A stretch of DNA of 64,000 bases from Eumeta japonica (taxonomy: Eukaryota; Arthropoda; Insecta; Lepidoptera; Psychidae), in NCBI GenBank assembly GCA_005406025.1, contig BGZK01000101.1, forward strand, positions 62,001 through 126,000, in the 5' to 3' direction. The position numbers were made by a program, and so were the translations under genes. Position 1 is the first letter of the stretch, and the number at the start of each line of letters is the position of its first letter. Shown piece after piece: positions 11,601 to 22,880 of the stretch. The notes beneath the pieces are model-generated. The model ran no database searches. It saw only the letters and a program-made list of their open reading frames with translations, and was not told where the DNA came from.

Positions 11601-11820
11601 GTATTTGATGATAACTGTGTAAGGTTGCACGAATACCGGCTGGCTCTACACTCCCGTCACTCCTAATCCAAGCTAGAACCTACACTCCCCCCGATATTTA
11701 CGCTCCCTTCGGTGTATCGGGACTTGTCCCTTTCAGTCATTGCGACTGGCTGAAGGTTGAGCGATGCGAAGGTTGATGATGATGATGATGGTGATGATGT
11801 ATTTGATGATAACTGTGTAA
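11601..11820 (+). mobile_element. Short non-LTR retroinsertion with 22-bp target duplication
   Basis: The word gtatttgatgataactgtgt plus aa occurs exactly at 11601-11622 and again at 11799-11820. Between them lie 176 bp (11623-11798) that are much richer in C and G than the surroundings and end in a (gat)n tail (gatgatgatgatgatgg). A long exact target-site duplication plus a simple-repeat 3' tail is the mark of target-primed reverse transcription, so this is a 5'-truncated LINE or a SINE. The exact match of the duplications indicates a recent insertion. The body (tacgctcccttcggtgtatc) resembles the 3' end of a lepidopteran LINE; I cannot name the family with certainty. Confidence 0.8.
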
Positions 11821-12885
11821 TACTTAAAGGAAGAAACGTGTAATCCTTTACACGTGTTGCTCAATGTTAAGCCTTAATTTTTATTCTTTTCAGATCTTTT
11901 TTAAATCCGCTATATATGAGTGACTTTCATTGCCTATTAATCATTACCTATTCTGAAAGCAACTTAAACGAACAAATTTTCCATGAGCACAGCTTTGCTT
12001 CATAGAATTAATTTCGTGGCGCTAGCAAAATGTAACAAAACAATCTGATTTCGCTTAAACTTTTCGATATGACTATTAAATCTGACACACGTTGATCGAT
12101 GGTAAAAAATTATTGGCTGATAGATCCACAAGTATTTAACTCAACTAGAATCGAACCTTTCATTACGTTTATCAGAATGCACGCCGAGCCATTACTCCCA
12201 AACGTCGTCATCATTGTCATGATCGTCGCATTGGTGACCCACTCACACTGCATCCGCGTTGGGCCCTGAAGGACAATTTGCCTCTACATTGCCACCTTAA
12301 AAACCTTACACAAGGCTATGATTGTGTTCGTTATGTATTATCGTATAACCAAGTAAAACTTTTTTACCTCATGTAAGTAAGCACCTTGTTTATAAGCGAC
12401 AAAATATATTTGGATAATAAGCGAGCAGTAACAACTCGCTGTCAACTTCCCTGATATTCAATAACAAGTGCCGTAGAATATTAAAATATTTCAAGATAAA
12501 TAGATAGCATGAAATTTCATAAAACACATTAAATAGGTAACAACCTATCTAATGCTTTTTTTTTTAGTTAAATTAACCTTTACATTCTTAACTAACTAGT
12601 TTTTTTTTAATTGGTGTGATTCTTTATTAATTTATTTTTGTAATAACACTGTTATTTTTATCGGCGTATTCGAAAATTATGAATTGTTAAAAAGAAAACA
12701 AAAGATTTTTAATGTTATAGTGAATTCGTTAAGTACTCAATTGATTTGAAGTGAATTAATAATGATTTTCTGATATTATCTTTCTAAATAGAGGAAAAGT
12801 TGCAAATTCGCATTGTTTTGCTATTGTAATATAATGTTTACGAAACTGATTATAGTGTATGATTATAGCATTCAATTACATCTAC
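11821..12885. other. AT-rich stretch, nothing recognised
   Basis: AT-rich with long T runs (12557-12612). A less AT-rich patch at 12180-12310 carries no recognisable motif. Confidence 0.5.
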
Positions 12886-12888
12886 CAA

Positions 12889-13025
12889 AACCCGGCCAAG
12901 TGCGAGTCAGCCTCGCACACCGAGGTTTCCGTACTAAAACACAATACATTTCGGTTAAATACTTAAAATAAATAACTTATTCATTTACGGATTCTTAGTA
13001 CAAGCCCGACTCACACTTGGTCGTT
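12889..13025. repeat. Lepidopteran gccaagtgcgagtc repeat, inverted pair
   Basis: The left arm reads cccggccaagtgcgagtcag and runs to gaggtttccgta. The right arm, near 12990-13024, is the complement of a related sequence (agcccgactcacacttggtc). Together they form a foldback of two ends of the same lepidopteran family, whose full copies are seen at 13655-14436 and 55456-55795. Non-coding. Confidence 0.7.
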
Positions 13026-13390
13026 TTTTATTTATTGTTTTCCGTTTGCACTGTGATCACACAAAATTTTCCACTAGTGTATGTTAGTTGTTTTACAATA
13101 GACAAAAATAAAAAAAATAAACTAATATTGACTGAGTATGCACTCAAGTACTTAGCGAGTGTCAGTATACACTGGATATTGATACAAAGCGAAATGAAAC
13201 AAACTATAGACTATAGATTTTTCTGTAATCTATAGATAATGAATTACGGAATTTTTCTAAAGATTTTTGAGGGAAGTAGCTTCAGAAATAAGCGGGAATG
13301 GTCAATTTTGATCTATTTTCTTAAATAACTTTGAAACTATCTACGTTAAAATTATCATGTACATATTTACGATATACATTTTACAAGATC
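13026..13390. other. AT-rich stretch between repeat copies
   Basis: No gene recognised. A 72-codon frame at 13017-13235 starts inside the repeat arm and is of chance composition. Confidence 0.45.
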
Positions 13391-13592
13391 TTCACGACCT
13401 CGTTGAAATGACAACGTCCGGGATCTGACGGGTTGCCGTGAACTTCCGAGGCATCGAGCGACTAGTGTAAAAAAATTGTCTGTAAATCTTTAAGGATCTC
13501 ATCGGAGAATTCATCAGTGACCAGGATCGAACCTGGTAAGCTCTAGGTTCTAAGGCAAAATATTTCACCCCTGAGCCACCACCCTTATTTGC
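13391..13592 (-). mobile_element. tRNA-derived SINE
   Basis: Read on the minus strand from about 13587, tggctcaggggtgaa matches the A box of a tRNA-type Pol III promoter, and ggttcgatcc (near 13530) matches the B box at the usual spacing. The tRNA-like head leads into an unrelated body reaching about 13391. Clover-leaf pairing around the anticodon is poor, so this is a SINE head and not a tRNA gene. It sits between two copies of the gccaagtgcgagtc repeat. The 87-codon frame on this strand is incidental. Confidence 0.65.
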
Positions 13593-13654
13593 TCCTTCAC
13601 TTAAAGATACTAATATAACGTCGATTATTCGCACATAAGCATGGAGCATTTCCA

Positions 13655-14436
13655 TTTTAAGGGTTACGTAGGAAAATTGGCAAAAACGGAACTCTTATAG
13701 TTATTATAGTTTGTAGTTCGTCCGTATGTCATAGGCATCTTATTCAAAAACTACAAGATGTTTATTGATGAAATTTGAAGTATAGGTGTCTTGTATAAGC
13801 GGCTACTTAGTTTTTTTTTTCAATATGATCAGATATAATCATATATCTGATTTTTATTTATTGTCGAAAAACTGCGCTTTTCAACAAAAGGATGTAAATG
13901 CCATCGAGAAACGCTCTTTTGCTGATGGATTTTTTCACTTCATATTTTTATATTTTGAGACTGTAGTAAGTGTTTTTTAATTGTGTTTTAACGTACTTAA
14001 AATTTAATTACATTATTTATTTGGGCCAATACATTACAACAATAGTGCATCACAGCAAATTCATTTAATAGTAATGAAATATATTTAATATAAACATAGA
14101 ATAAAAGATAAAAAGATTGGTGGTCTTTGAATAATGTTCAAGAACGTGTAAAAGTATGTCTCTTGCGACTTCAAGCCATTTGATGACGTCGTTGGTTGTG
14201 TGAAGCAGGTAGTAAATATATGTTTACGAACCCATGTACATAAATGTATAATCATATCATCAGTCGTCAACATTCGTCCTACGTGCGCCCGTTTTTTTGA
14301 CGTTATGAGCCGTTAAATTGTCAACTAGATTAATAGGTTCAAACAGAAAGGCCCTTTGGCAGTCCGTATATTGTGACGAGTAATTACGGAACCCTACACT
14401 GTGCGTGGTCCGACATGCACTTGGCCGGCTTTAATA
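13655..14436 (-). repeat. Lepidopteran gccaagtgcgagtc/gggttccgta repeat, long copy
   Basis: One end reads agggttacgtaggaaaattg then ggcaaaaacggaactc and a gtccgtatgtcataggcatc block. The other end (14381-14436) reads tacggaaccct and finishes tgcacttggccggc. This order is that of a very common interspersed family in Lepidoptera. The middle is AT-rich and diverged. It has no coding capacity; short frames at 13786-13980 and 14085-14273 lie within it. Strand is nominal, set by the gccaagtgc end. Confidence 0.65.
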
Positions 14437-16064
14437 ACATGGATTATAATAAATCCCGTTTTCAGTGTTTACTATTGCTACGTCTAATTTATTTTGTACA
14501 CGAATAGCGCTGAAAGCATCGATGTGATAACTTTTAAATTGAATGATAGAAGTAGTAATAAATAAATTTCTATACAAGTCTTCCACACACTAAGGAACGT
14601 TTTTTTGTAAATTTAAATTATTGCTAAATAAAGCATTGAAAAGCTGAAATATTACATACACATAAATTTTTATTAAGCGTTGAGTTTTTTTTAATAATTA
14701 TATTCACTTCATTTATAATACGACAAACTGTCTTCAAGAAAACGGTTCACATAATCTACAAAAGCAAAGTGAACTTTGTCGCAATTTTTTTTTTGGCCAA
14801 AATTGACAAGGATATTGTTTTGAGCACACGGGCAAGCCTTAACGTTATTTATTGCGGTATCTTTGGAAACATTTTTAGACCTCAATAAATCCTTCCACCT
14901 CGGAGTTTTGAAAGTATGTTCATAAATTTACCGAAACCATAGACTTTCGCACCCACGTGCCGGTTCACCTCAAATTGCATTATTACTACGAACTTTGGGA
15001 CGTACATGGTGAGGAATCACGGAATTTGCTCATTTTAATATAACAATCTATTTAGCTACAGAAAACACTTTTTTTTTATTTATAAATTCACGCCATTTTC
15101 CCAGATATAGATTATAGATCTCCTCGCGATATGGTATTTGTATATTTCCCTCGCTGCACGGGTTTAGCCCTTTTTTAACACGTCACTCCAAAATGAAAAA
15201 TAATATTACAAGAAGACCGTAGGCGGATGTCGATTAAAGAATCGGCGTTTTAAATTTGTCGATATTATTAGAAAAACGGGATAATTGTAATTTAAACATG
15301 TCTTTATCTGTAATTAATATTAATTAATTGATTTAATTTTAAAAACCTCCAAAAATTTAAATTGATCCCTTACTATTTGGTCATGATCGAATTACAGCGC
15401 TACTTAATAATATCACTCCAATGAAGTATTTTATTATATCGCTTTATGTGTCAATTGAAGTTTTAATTACATCAGCTCTTTTTGTCGAATCAATATTGAA
15501 AATGAATCGTATCCGATCATAAAGGGACTCGAAGTACTTTCCGATTCGATTAGGCTCCAAACCCAATAGAAACACACGCATGCACAGGAACAAGTTCATG
15601 AGTCGTATTCTCTAAAAAAGAAACCACATGCAGAAGAAGAAGAAGAAAAAGCAAGAAAGTGAATCGGTCGCAACAATCCTCGTATAAACCTCATTTTGTA
15701 AGTTAATAAACAGTGGATAAGTCGCACTCGCCGCCCCAAATCCGAGAGCAGCAGATTGTACTCTCCTAAGCTACAAGACAAAGGCAGATTTATGTGGTTG
15801 CGTCCCAGTCGCCGCCGTGCATTATATTTAACGTCATAACTCTGAACAATTTGAGCGGTGTATGAGTGTAATTTTACAAGTGAACCGCCGCAAATTTGAA
15901 AGTTAAAATCGGTATATTCGTTCGTATGATACGTAAGCGATGATAATCGAATACGGTTGATCTGTTACGCTATAACTGCTTCTAGATACGGACGGACATT
16001 TTAATTTTTGGCGACGGCAAACCTATGAACCTACTACAACGCTACGAGTCTAGAAAAATAATGG
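14437..16064. other. AT-rich stretch, nothing firm
   Basis: AT-rich DNA. A short (gaa)n run lies at 15632-15650. A patch at 15100-15180 is less AT-rich. No gene or named repeat. Confidence 0.5.
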
Positions 16065-16195
16065 GCCTACAGCGACTTCTTCTCGAGCCGAAGTGGAACG
16101 AGACCCGTAAATCTTGTGAACAAAAACGTGGGCACGTCGCGTTAGGGGCCGGCGGGGGTAGAGGCAGGGCGCGCGAGAGGTGTATCGCCGATGTA
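16065..16195. other. GC-rich island
   Basis: Contains gttaggggccggcgggggta and gggcgcgcgagagg in an AT-rich context. No frame resembles a known protein. Candidate conserved non-coding element, on composition only. Confidence 0.3.
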
Positions 16196-17140
16196 TGAGC
16201 ATCATACTTTAGCAACGGATGAATAATAAAAATAAAAAAAAAACATTGTCCTGGGCGAGTCTGAATCGTACGTTTTGTGCTCAGTGATGCAATAAAAAAA
16301 TTAATATACGTAAATTTAGCATGTCCGTATACCGTTGGGCTTTCGTAGTTTATAATGCGGCACGAATTGGGGAAATTGATATTTGTTATAAAATGGAAGT
16401 GTTAACGGTGATTTTTCATGAAGCTTTTCACGGTCCGGTTTTTCTAGAACGATCACAGAATTTTCTAAAAGTTTTCTTTTCATGCAACTTCTGAACGAAT
16501 CGACTGGTTATATTACACGTGTCTAAGCCCATTAACGAGTCTGACACAAAGCTAGAACTCTAAACTGAGTTAGATTGCCCACGCCCGGCAGCGAGTCAAC
16601 AAAATGTCGACATCATAAAAAAACCATACTGATGGTCATCTATCAGCAGGTTGTCCTCTAAGTAGTTCACAAGCGAACTATTAATAATAGATTCCATCCT
16701 ATCTCGTTGATGTATGGCAATTTATTTACAAGACTATTATAACATGTGTGTCACAGTACTTGCCTTGCAAAGTTTGGAGATGTCCAAAAATTCATAAGGT
16801 AGTTAACAAGGCGCGCACATATACCGTTTATCGCAAACGAGAACAAACTTTAACCGTATATGTACCGGTTTGTATTCACCCTAATATTGGAGCTATTCCA
16901 TGGATTTCGTCAATTCCAGAAATAAAATTCATTGAAGAACTGCCGATCCTCTCGGGATATCTCATATGTTTCAATATTCAGTTTAAGTAGACGATTCTAC
17001 TAATTTATGCAAGGATTTTAACTAATATTACTGCCTAGCTCTAGACCATTTGGCGTGACAGATTGTGTCCTAAGTTACGCAGCAGATTACTACTAATAAA
17101 AAAAGATTTGGTTTCCTTACGATTTTATTATACATATAGA
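16196..17140. other. AT-rich stretch, nothing recognised
   Basis: An 80-codon frame at 16748-16990 (+) has a mixed composition, but no family is recognised and it lacks clear splice sites. Nothing else is seen. Confidence 0.45.
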
Positions 17141-19916
17141 CCAAAGGTTCCCAAGCTTTATGGACTACCGCCCCCTTTGCAAGAAAATAAAATTCCAATG
17201 CCCCTTTTCAAATAATATTTAATTATACTAATTGTATATGTGTGTCTTCTATCTATTAATCAGTTATCTATCTATAAATTAATTATCTCTCTTTCTCTCT
17301 GTAATCGTACTACTCGTGATCGTAGCTGAGGGTCGTGATTTTTAATTATTCAAAACTGCTAAAACATATTATTATAAAAACATTTAATTCAGACAAAAAC
17401 CACAAAAAGTGTTATGAACAAAATTATAACTTGACCCATAAATGTATGATAATACACAAAGCCGGAGCACTCCGCTCTGGGGCACTGCACAAAGGCAAAA
17501 ACAAGACGATTAATCAAAATTAGTTAAAAAAAATAATTAAAAAAATATTCAATAAGAAACATAAACATTGATGGGGCGGTTGAGGCTGGTGGAGTATTAA
17601 CAATTTATTAATGTCGGGTTTCAATTTAGTTAACATCAGTCTTAAATCGTCACGCTCAGTGATTTGCAGTCTACTCCTGTTTTTAAATTTAAATTAGCTA
17701 CTGCACTAAATCCACGCTTAGCCAAATATAACGAAGGAAGGAAATGCAATAGAAAGTTTCTGTACTATTTCCCACAATCCAGGGTGGAGAGAAGATATTG
17801 ATTTTTAGTGCCAGAACTCTTGGTATCCATTTCCGAATTGTACTTTTAATACTTCATTAGTTTTATGAGTTCTTCTTCTAAATTTTATGATTTTGTCCTT
17901 TGCGAAAGGGTCTAAAACCCAGCTTAATATATTCACATTTATAATATACTGGGATCGCTCTGTAAAATCAGCATGAAAAGCGTCCAGGTGTTGTAGTCAG
18001 TAAGTAAATCTTCATGTTTTACCGATAATGCTTATAATGTCGAAAAGTAGTTGTATTATCTTCTTCGTAGATTTGGTTTGAATACCAGTTTTCCCAAAAA
18101 AAGCAGCTATGATGTTTATTGTTTTTATCAAATTCGTTTTATCACCTTGCAATTGTAAATTAAGGTAATTAAATATTTTAAAAAGACCTGTCAAATAAGT
18201 CATGTCATTTTCGGACGCAATCAAGTTTCCGCGCAGTTCGTCGTCTTCGTTTTCAAGGAAGCCTTGTATTGAGTCAAATAGATTGAAAAAGCGATTCAGA
18301 CAAACGCCTTTCGAGAGAGCCATCGTACTTCTGCGTGTAGCAGCAAGCGATTGTAGTCTTCATCATTTTCACCACAAAGTTGCCCAAATAATCTGTCATT
18401 TTATGGATTGCTTCTTATCCTGTTGACTGTTCTAATAGCGTGGTGTAATTGCGACGCATGCAGGCGTTCATTAATATTTTTTGTGACTAAGTGCTGACGA
18501 TTAATGACACAATACACAGCGAGTACATTTAGTTCTGCTTGTTGCAAGTAGGCTGCAAATACGCAATGAAATCCTTATCATAGCTGGAGCACATCTGTGG
18601 CAACTGACATAAAATTTTGAATACGAATTTCTTTCTCTTCAACAAAAAACATGTATGGTATTAAATATAGATCCTCCCTTTGTATCAGCTTTCGAATTTT
18701 TTGCAAATAATAAGTCTTGATATTTTTTTTTCCTCTTTTATGAATCGGAAGTAAGCCAAGAGAAGTGCTTTGTTATTTGGTAAAGTTGACACATAGAGTT
18801 GAATGGAAAGTTTGGAAGTCTTTAAGTAATCACATAATTATAGTTCAACGTCTTCAGCCATTGCATAGATTCTTTTTTGCACTATATTATTATTTAAAGG
18901 ATTTTTTTAATGATGATGGCGTCTTATGATAAAGAACAGTTTCGAATTTCTCTTTGACTGTCGGCATAATTAATTATTCACCAATTCTGCGTAGTTTTCT
19001 CGCTTTTGCTATTATTAACGAAGTATTATATGAAGCTCGTAGTCCATCATTTTTTTGTTTAGAACACATACAAAAAAGTTTGATATAATTGACTGTTTTA
19101 AATATTTCTTTTCAAGTCCCTGAAAATAGGATAAATGCTCTTGGAACCTAGAAGGCTTCATGGCTTCATTTGAAAATACTTCTTGGCATATTAAACACAG
19201 CTAATTATTCGTTTGTTGGAGATTGCGTAAATCCATATTTCAAATACTCAATGTTGTACTGCTGATATTTCTTTTTACTTTCAGACATTTTGGAATTCAC
19301 AATTTCATTATATTAATTTTTCAACCGATTTATAGAAAGTTATAAAACTAATAGTTATATTGACTTCTTTACTTTATCAGTCACGCACGAGCATGGATGA
19401 TTGGCAAAGCACACAAAAACAATAAGACATTGGAAGAGCTATTCCTGCCTTTTAAAGATTTGATTTCGAGCACGCAACATCCTGTATGCCTTTCTTTGTT
19501 TGCTGTACCCCGGTGCACTTTCCCTGCAAACAGGTTGTTACAAATTCCCATATTTTAGTCGGAACATGCTTGATTACGTAAATCACGTCTTTGTTTACTA
19601 ACTCGCATAGACTGGTTACCGACAATCCTAAACCGAATCAATTAATTACTTCATTAATGCTTATTTAAATGTTTTAATGTTTATTTAGGCTGTAATAATA
19701 AGATAAACATGTAAGATGTCTAGACAAAATGTTTTTTCATCAAAATAGACGTATTTTTAAATTATTTTATCATATTTAATTTCTAATTAGGCAGGTAAGC
19801 CGCGATCGACCCCTGGACTGTCATAACGCCCACCATTTGCCTTTGGACCCGCTACTGTTCCAACGAATAACTCCAGCGCCTACTAGGGGGCGGTACCGCT
19901 CCCCGTTGGAAACCTA
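17141..19916 (-). mobile_element. hAT transposon (ZBED5-like type), decayed
   Basis: A 2.8 kb element bounded by imperfect terminal inverted repeats: aaaggttcccaagcttta at 17143 and the complement of the block ending ggaaacct at 19915. Both ends carry an accgccccct word close to the tip. Flanking octamers (atatagac left, ctatgaac right) agree at 5 of 8 positions and may be a worn 8-bp target duplication, the hAT size. A broken transposase lies inside on the minus strand. The 82-codon frame at 19837-20085 (+) starts in the right end and is incidental. Confidence 0.75.
17570..19288 (-). pseudogene. hAT transposase (ZBED5/SCAND3-like), broken
   Basis: The minus strand starts at an ATG at 19288-19286 with MSESKKKYQQYNIEYLKYGF, then a stop, then CLICQEVFSNEAMKPSRF, the degenerate BED-type zinc-finger region of this family. 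A 103-codon open piece (18323-18012) contains LQLQGDKTNLIKTINIIAAF, a segment typical of ZBED5-like proteins. The C-terminal end (about 17760-17570) reads LSIAFPS and then TERDDLRLMLTKLKPDI, the hAT dimerisation region. Frame changes and stops separate these pieces. Vertebrate and insect ZBED5-like genes derive from such elements, but this copy is dead, so it is a transposon relic and not a host gene. Confidence 0.8.
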
Positions 19917-20440
19917 TGCTATGAACGACTCAGAAAATATAATTAGTCAGATAAATTATCTACATCGCATAAATGATTTTAAATTAAAGAAGAAAAAATA
20001 TTTTGATGAAGCACAAGCAAATTTATATCAAGTTTCTTATTTACGCCCAAGAACTAGAACTTTTTACAACCATACACAAGTATGAAAGTAATTTTTGTTT
20101 TATGACTATATGTAAATTTATTTGAAGCTTAAACTTTCTTTAAATGAGGACTTTTTACATGCATGCATAAGTATGTAAGTAATTTTTATTTTGCGGGTAT
20201 ATGTAATTTTATATTAAAGCTCATACTTTCTTTAAGTGAGACTACATGGTTTTCAAATGGAATCAAGTTATAAGTTCAAGCATAAATTTTATTCAAATCT
20301 CATAGGAATTCTAAGGTATAGGGAGCTTATAGTCTCCTAAGCTGTAATGTAGAATATTCTTAATTTAATTATTACCAAAGTTAAAGGTACCAAGAAAATT
20401 TAATTTTAAAGAAGAATTGAATTTAGCGTATGAGTGAAGT
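19917..20440. other. AT-rich stretch with weak internal repetition
   Basis: Two similar segments, near 20045-20120 and 20140-20220, share words such as tttttac, catgcataagtatg or catacacaagtatg, gtaatttttrtttt, and tatatgtaa. This looks like an old tandem duplication of about 95 bp. No gene. Confidence 0.45.
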
Positions 20441-20444
20441 TTGC

Positions 20445-20570
20445 GCACGTCGCCACCGGCCTGGCCAAGTAAGTTTATCGAAGTTCACGTTTACATATCT
20501 ATGGAAATGGCGTATCTGGGGCGGGCGATGTAGCGCTCGAATTCTGGAGCGGCGGCCTTATTACTTAAAA
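20445..20570. other. GC-rich island
   Basis: Reads gcgcacgtcgccaccggcct and ends ctggagcggcggcctt. No recognisable frame. Candidate non-coding element from composition. Confidence 0.25.
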
Positions 20571-20919
20571 GAAATCAATTTCTGATTTCGCATGATTTTA
20601 AAATTATTTTAGTAATTCCCAAATTGATATTTCGAAATGCTAATTGTCTTTCTATTGTGTTGCCTCTACAATGAAATCATTAAATTATCGTAATGAAATT
20701 TAAACGCATATTTGAATTCAAAAGCCGTTAGGGATTGCGAATTCGCAATTATTCGAAAATTATGCTCTCCGACCGAAAACTGGTCTATAGCGATTCTCAA
20801 GCGATTTACAATCGATTTTCCGTCATCCGTATTTCGTATAAAGTGAATATTTTTTTTTTTATATAAATCGTTAGATTAAATGAAATCTTTGCACATTTAT
20901 CGAGAACCTAAGACATTAC
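20571..20919. other. AT-rich stretch, nothing recognised
   Basis: AT-rich DNA with no supported feature. Confidence 0.5.
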
Positions 20920-21710
20920 AATAATATGGTATAATTGGACTGATCTGATGATGAAATCAGAAGGTAGACACAGGAATTCCATAATGGAATAACATATCCT
21001 AGTTGTGTTTGAGCTTGTCAGAATTGTCTTGAGATGTACTCTCACCATTAATGATTTTCAGCGTCTGATGATGGGGACGCAAGGTAATCACTAGTACTCC
21101 ATGATAGAACAAGGTAGTCTAGCCTTATTTGGGCTTAATGGAATTTTTTTAATGGACTTTTAACCGTAATTGGCTTTCAGGATCTGATGATGGAGCCAGA
21201 AGGTAAACACAGGAACTCCATAATGAAACAACGTATTCTAGTCGTGTTTGGTCTTGTAGAAATCGTCTTGAGATGTACTTTGACCATGAACGATTTTCAG
21301 GGTCTGATGATGAAACCGGAAGGTAGACGTTAATACTCCATAATGAAACAACGCAGCCTAGCCGTGTTTGGACTTGTTGATATTCTTGTGGAATACACTT
21401 TGACCATGATTGGCTTTCAGGGTCTGATAACGTAGCTGGAAGTTCGGAAGCTCCATCATCAGACCCTGAAGGTCAATCGTGGTCAAAATAAATTTCAGGG
21501 CAATTCCAACAAGCCCAAATATGGTTAGGATATATTGTTCCGTTATGATATGTCAATTTCGGTGCCAACCGTCGGGCTCCATCATCAGACCCTGAAAGCC
21601 AATTATGGCCAAAGTGCACTTAAAAAAAATTCTATTAAGAACATGTACGACTAGGTTATGTTCTTCTATTATGGAGTACTAGTACTTACCTTTCGGCTCC
21701 ATCATCAAAG
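20920..21710. repeat. Array of about 120-bp repeats with an orientation switch
   Basis: The word tctgatgatg (or a close variant) starts at 20944, 21064, 21183, 21303 and 21423, giving spacings of 120, 119, 120 and 120 bp. Each unit continues with a gaaggtaracac word, a ctccataatg word and a tgtttggncttgt word, and closes in gattttcagg or ggctttcagg. From about 21445 the order reverses: complements of the same word (catcatcaga) start at 21454, 21580 and 21700. So five units face right and three face left, meeting head to head. Units are roughly 75-85% alike by eye. No coding capacity. A lone diverged unit lies at 60005-60105. Confidence 0.85.
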
Positions 21711-22405
21711 TACTACTTTCATTTTTCTTTTGCTTTACTTAACTTTCACTACCATACATAAGCGTAGCGTTTAATTTTAAATTAAATCATTTTAAATATG
21801 AGCTGAATATTCTATTAATGTTATAAAATTACAAAAACGTCATTAAAAATAAAGCTTAAGTATTAAAATTTAATTAACAATACACATGTTACAACTGTCC
21901 CTATTAAAAGTACAGATTTCAAATCCAAACTGAACGTATAAATTTAAATATCAGTCTCTAATTAGTTGTAATTTTTTTTTGAATTATCGTCATCTTTCAG
22001 TCTTATATGCTGTTTTGCAGTCTCAGAAAAAGAAAACCTGTAACAGGCACTCATATCAACAGCAGAAATTTCAATTTCAATATCGTCATGAAAATAATAT
22101 ACTAAAAAACGTATTCTCATCGTTTGCTTCTTAATGTTATTGCATAAAAAACAAATATTGCTTCAAGAGTAGTATGCTTAATAACAATTTTTACATCGTA
22201 ATCCGAGTTTATTGCTTTCGCAGCTTCAACATAATTTTCAATTCGTTCATCATAACAAACATTTCGAATCTAGACATTGAAGCATTCTTGTGCCATAACG
22301 GAATCTGACGTTTGTTTTCAATCGTAGAACTTTTATTAAAATATATTCCGTTCACCCATTACGAAGCTTTATTCGCTCTACAGTCATAAAACGAATATAG
22401 ATGTA
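21711..22405. other. AT-rich stretch, nothing recognised
   Basis: AT-rich DNA without a supported gene or repeat. Confidence 0.5.
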
Positions 22406-22409
22406 CGAA

Positions 22410-22880
22410 ATCGGATCAGAGTAATAAATAGAGCGACAGTCAAACGTAACGAGATGTCGCCCTAAATCCAATTCGAAGACGAGCCAGGTGAAAGTAATTC
22501 AATCCGTTTTAAACTTACCCGGATGTCGGGGTTCAAGGCGAAAAAGTTCCACCTTGATTCGATTAACGGCCGGTAAGTCAATTATTGTAAATCTCCTCGC
22601 CTAATTTTACAACTCTGTGCCGAACAGTCTGGCTGCTTTCTTGTTTCTTGTTGTGCCAGTTAGTTCAAGCTTAACCAAAGTTTCTACGTGGTTGAAAAAC
22701 TTCAAACAAAACAACGAAGGTCGAGTTTTCAACGTGTGGTCACCGCATCTGAAGGTGCCAGGGTCGACTTTCTGCTGACAGGCTGATTGATCGATGGACT
22801 GTTACTCTTCTCACCTTTCCTTGTCACCTGTTTTTATCAACGCATCGGCGCGATGATGAGATCAGGTGATAATACTTATC
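22410..22880. promoter_or_regulatory. Less AT-rich block, candidate regulatory element
   Basis: A 0.47 kb block of balanced composition. It contains caggtg and cacctg E-boxes (near 22486, 22826 and 22864), a tgattgatcgatgg stretch, and a GATA-rich tail gataatacttatcatcaata near 22868. All frames are interrupted. The density of such words suggests an enhancer-like element; conservation is untested. Confidence 0.35.

Noticed and set aside
13500..13590. tRNA gene on the minus strand
   Set aside because: A and B boxes are present but anticodon and acceptor stems do not pair, and a SINE body follows.
20920..21710. CRISPR-like array
   Set aside because: Units of 120 bp diverge along their whole length with no constant repeat and variable spacer pattern, and the context is an insect genome.
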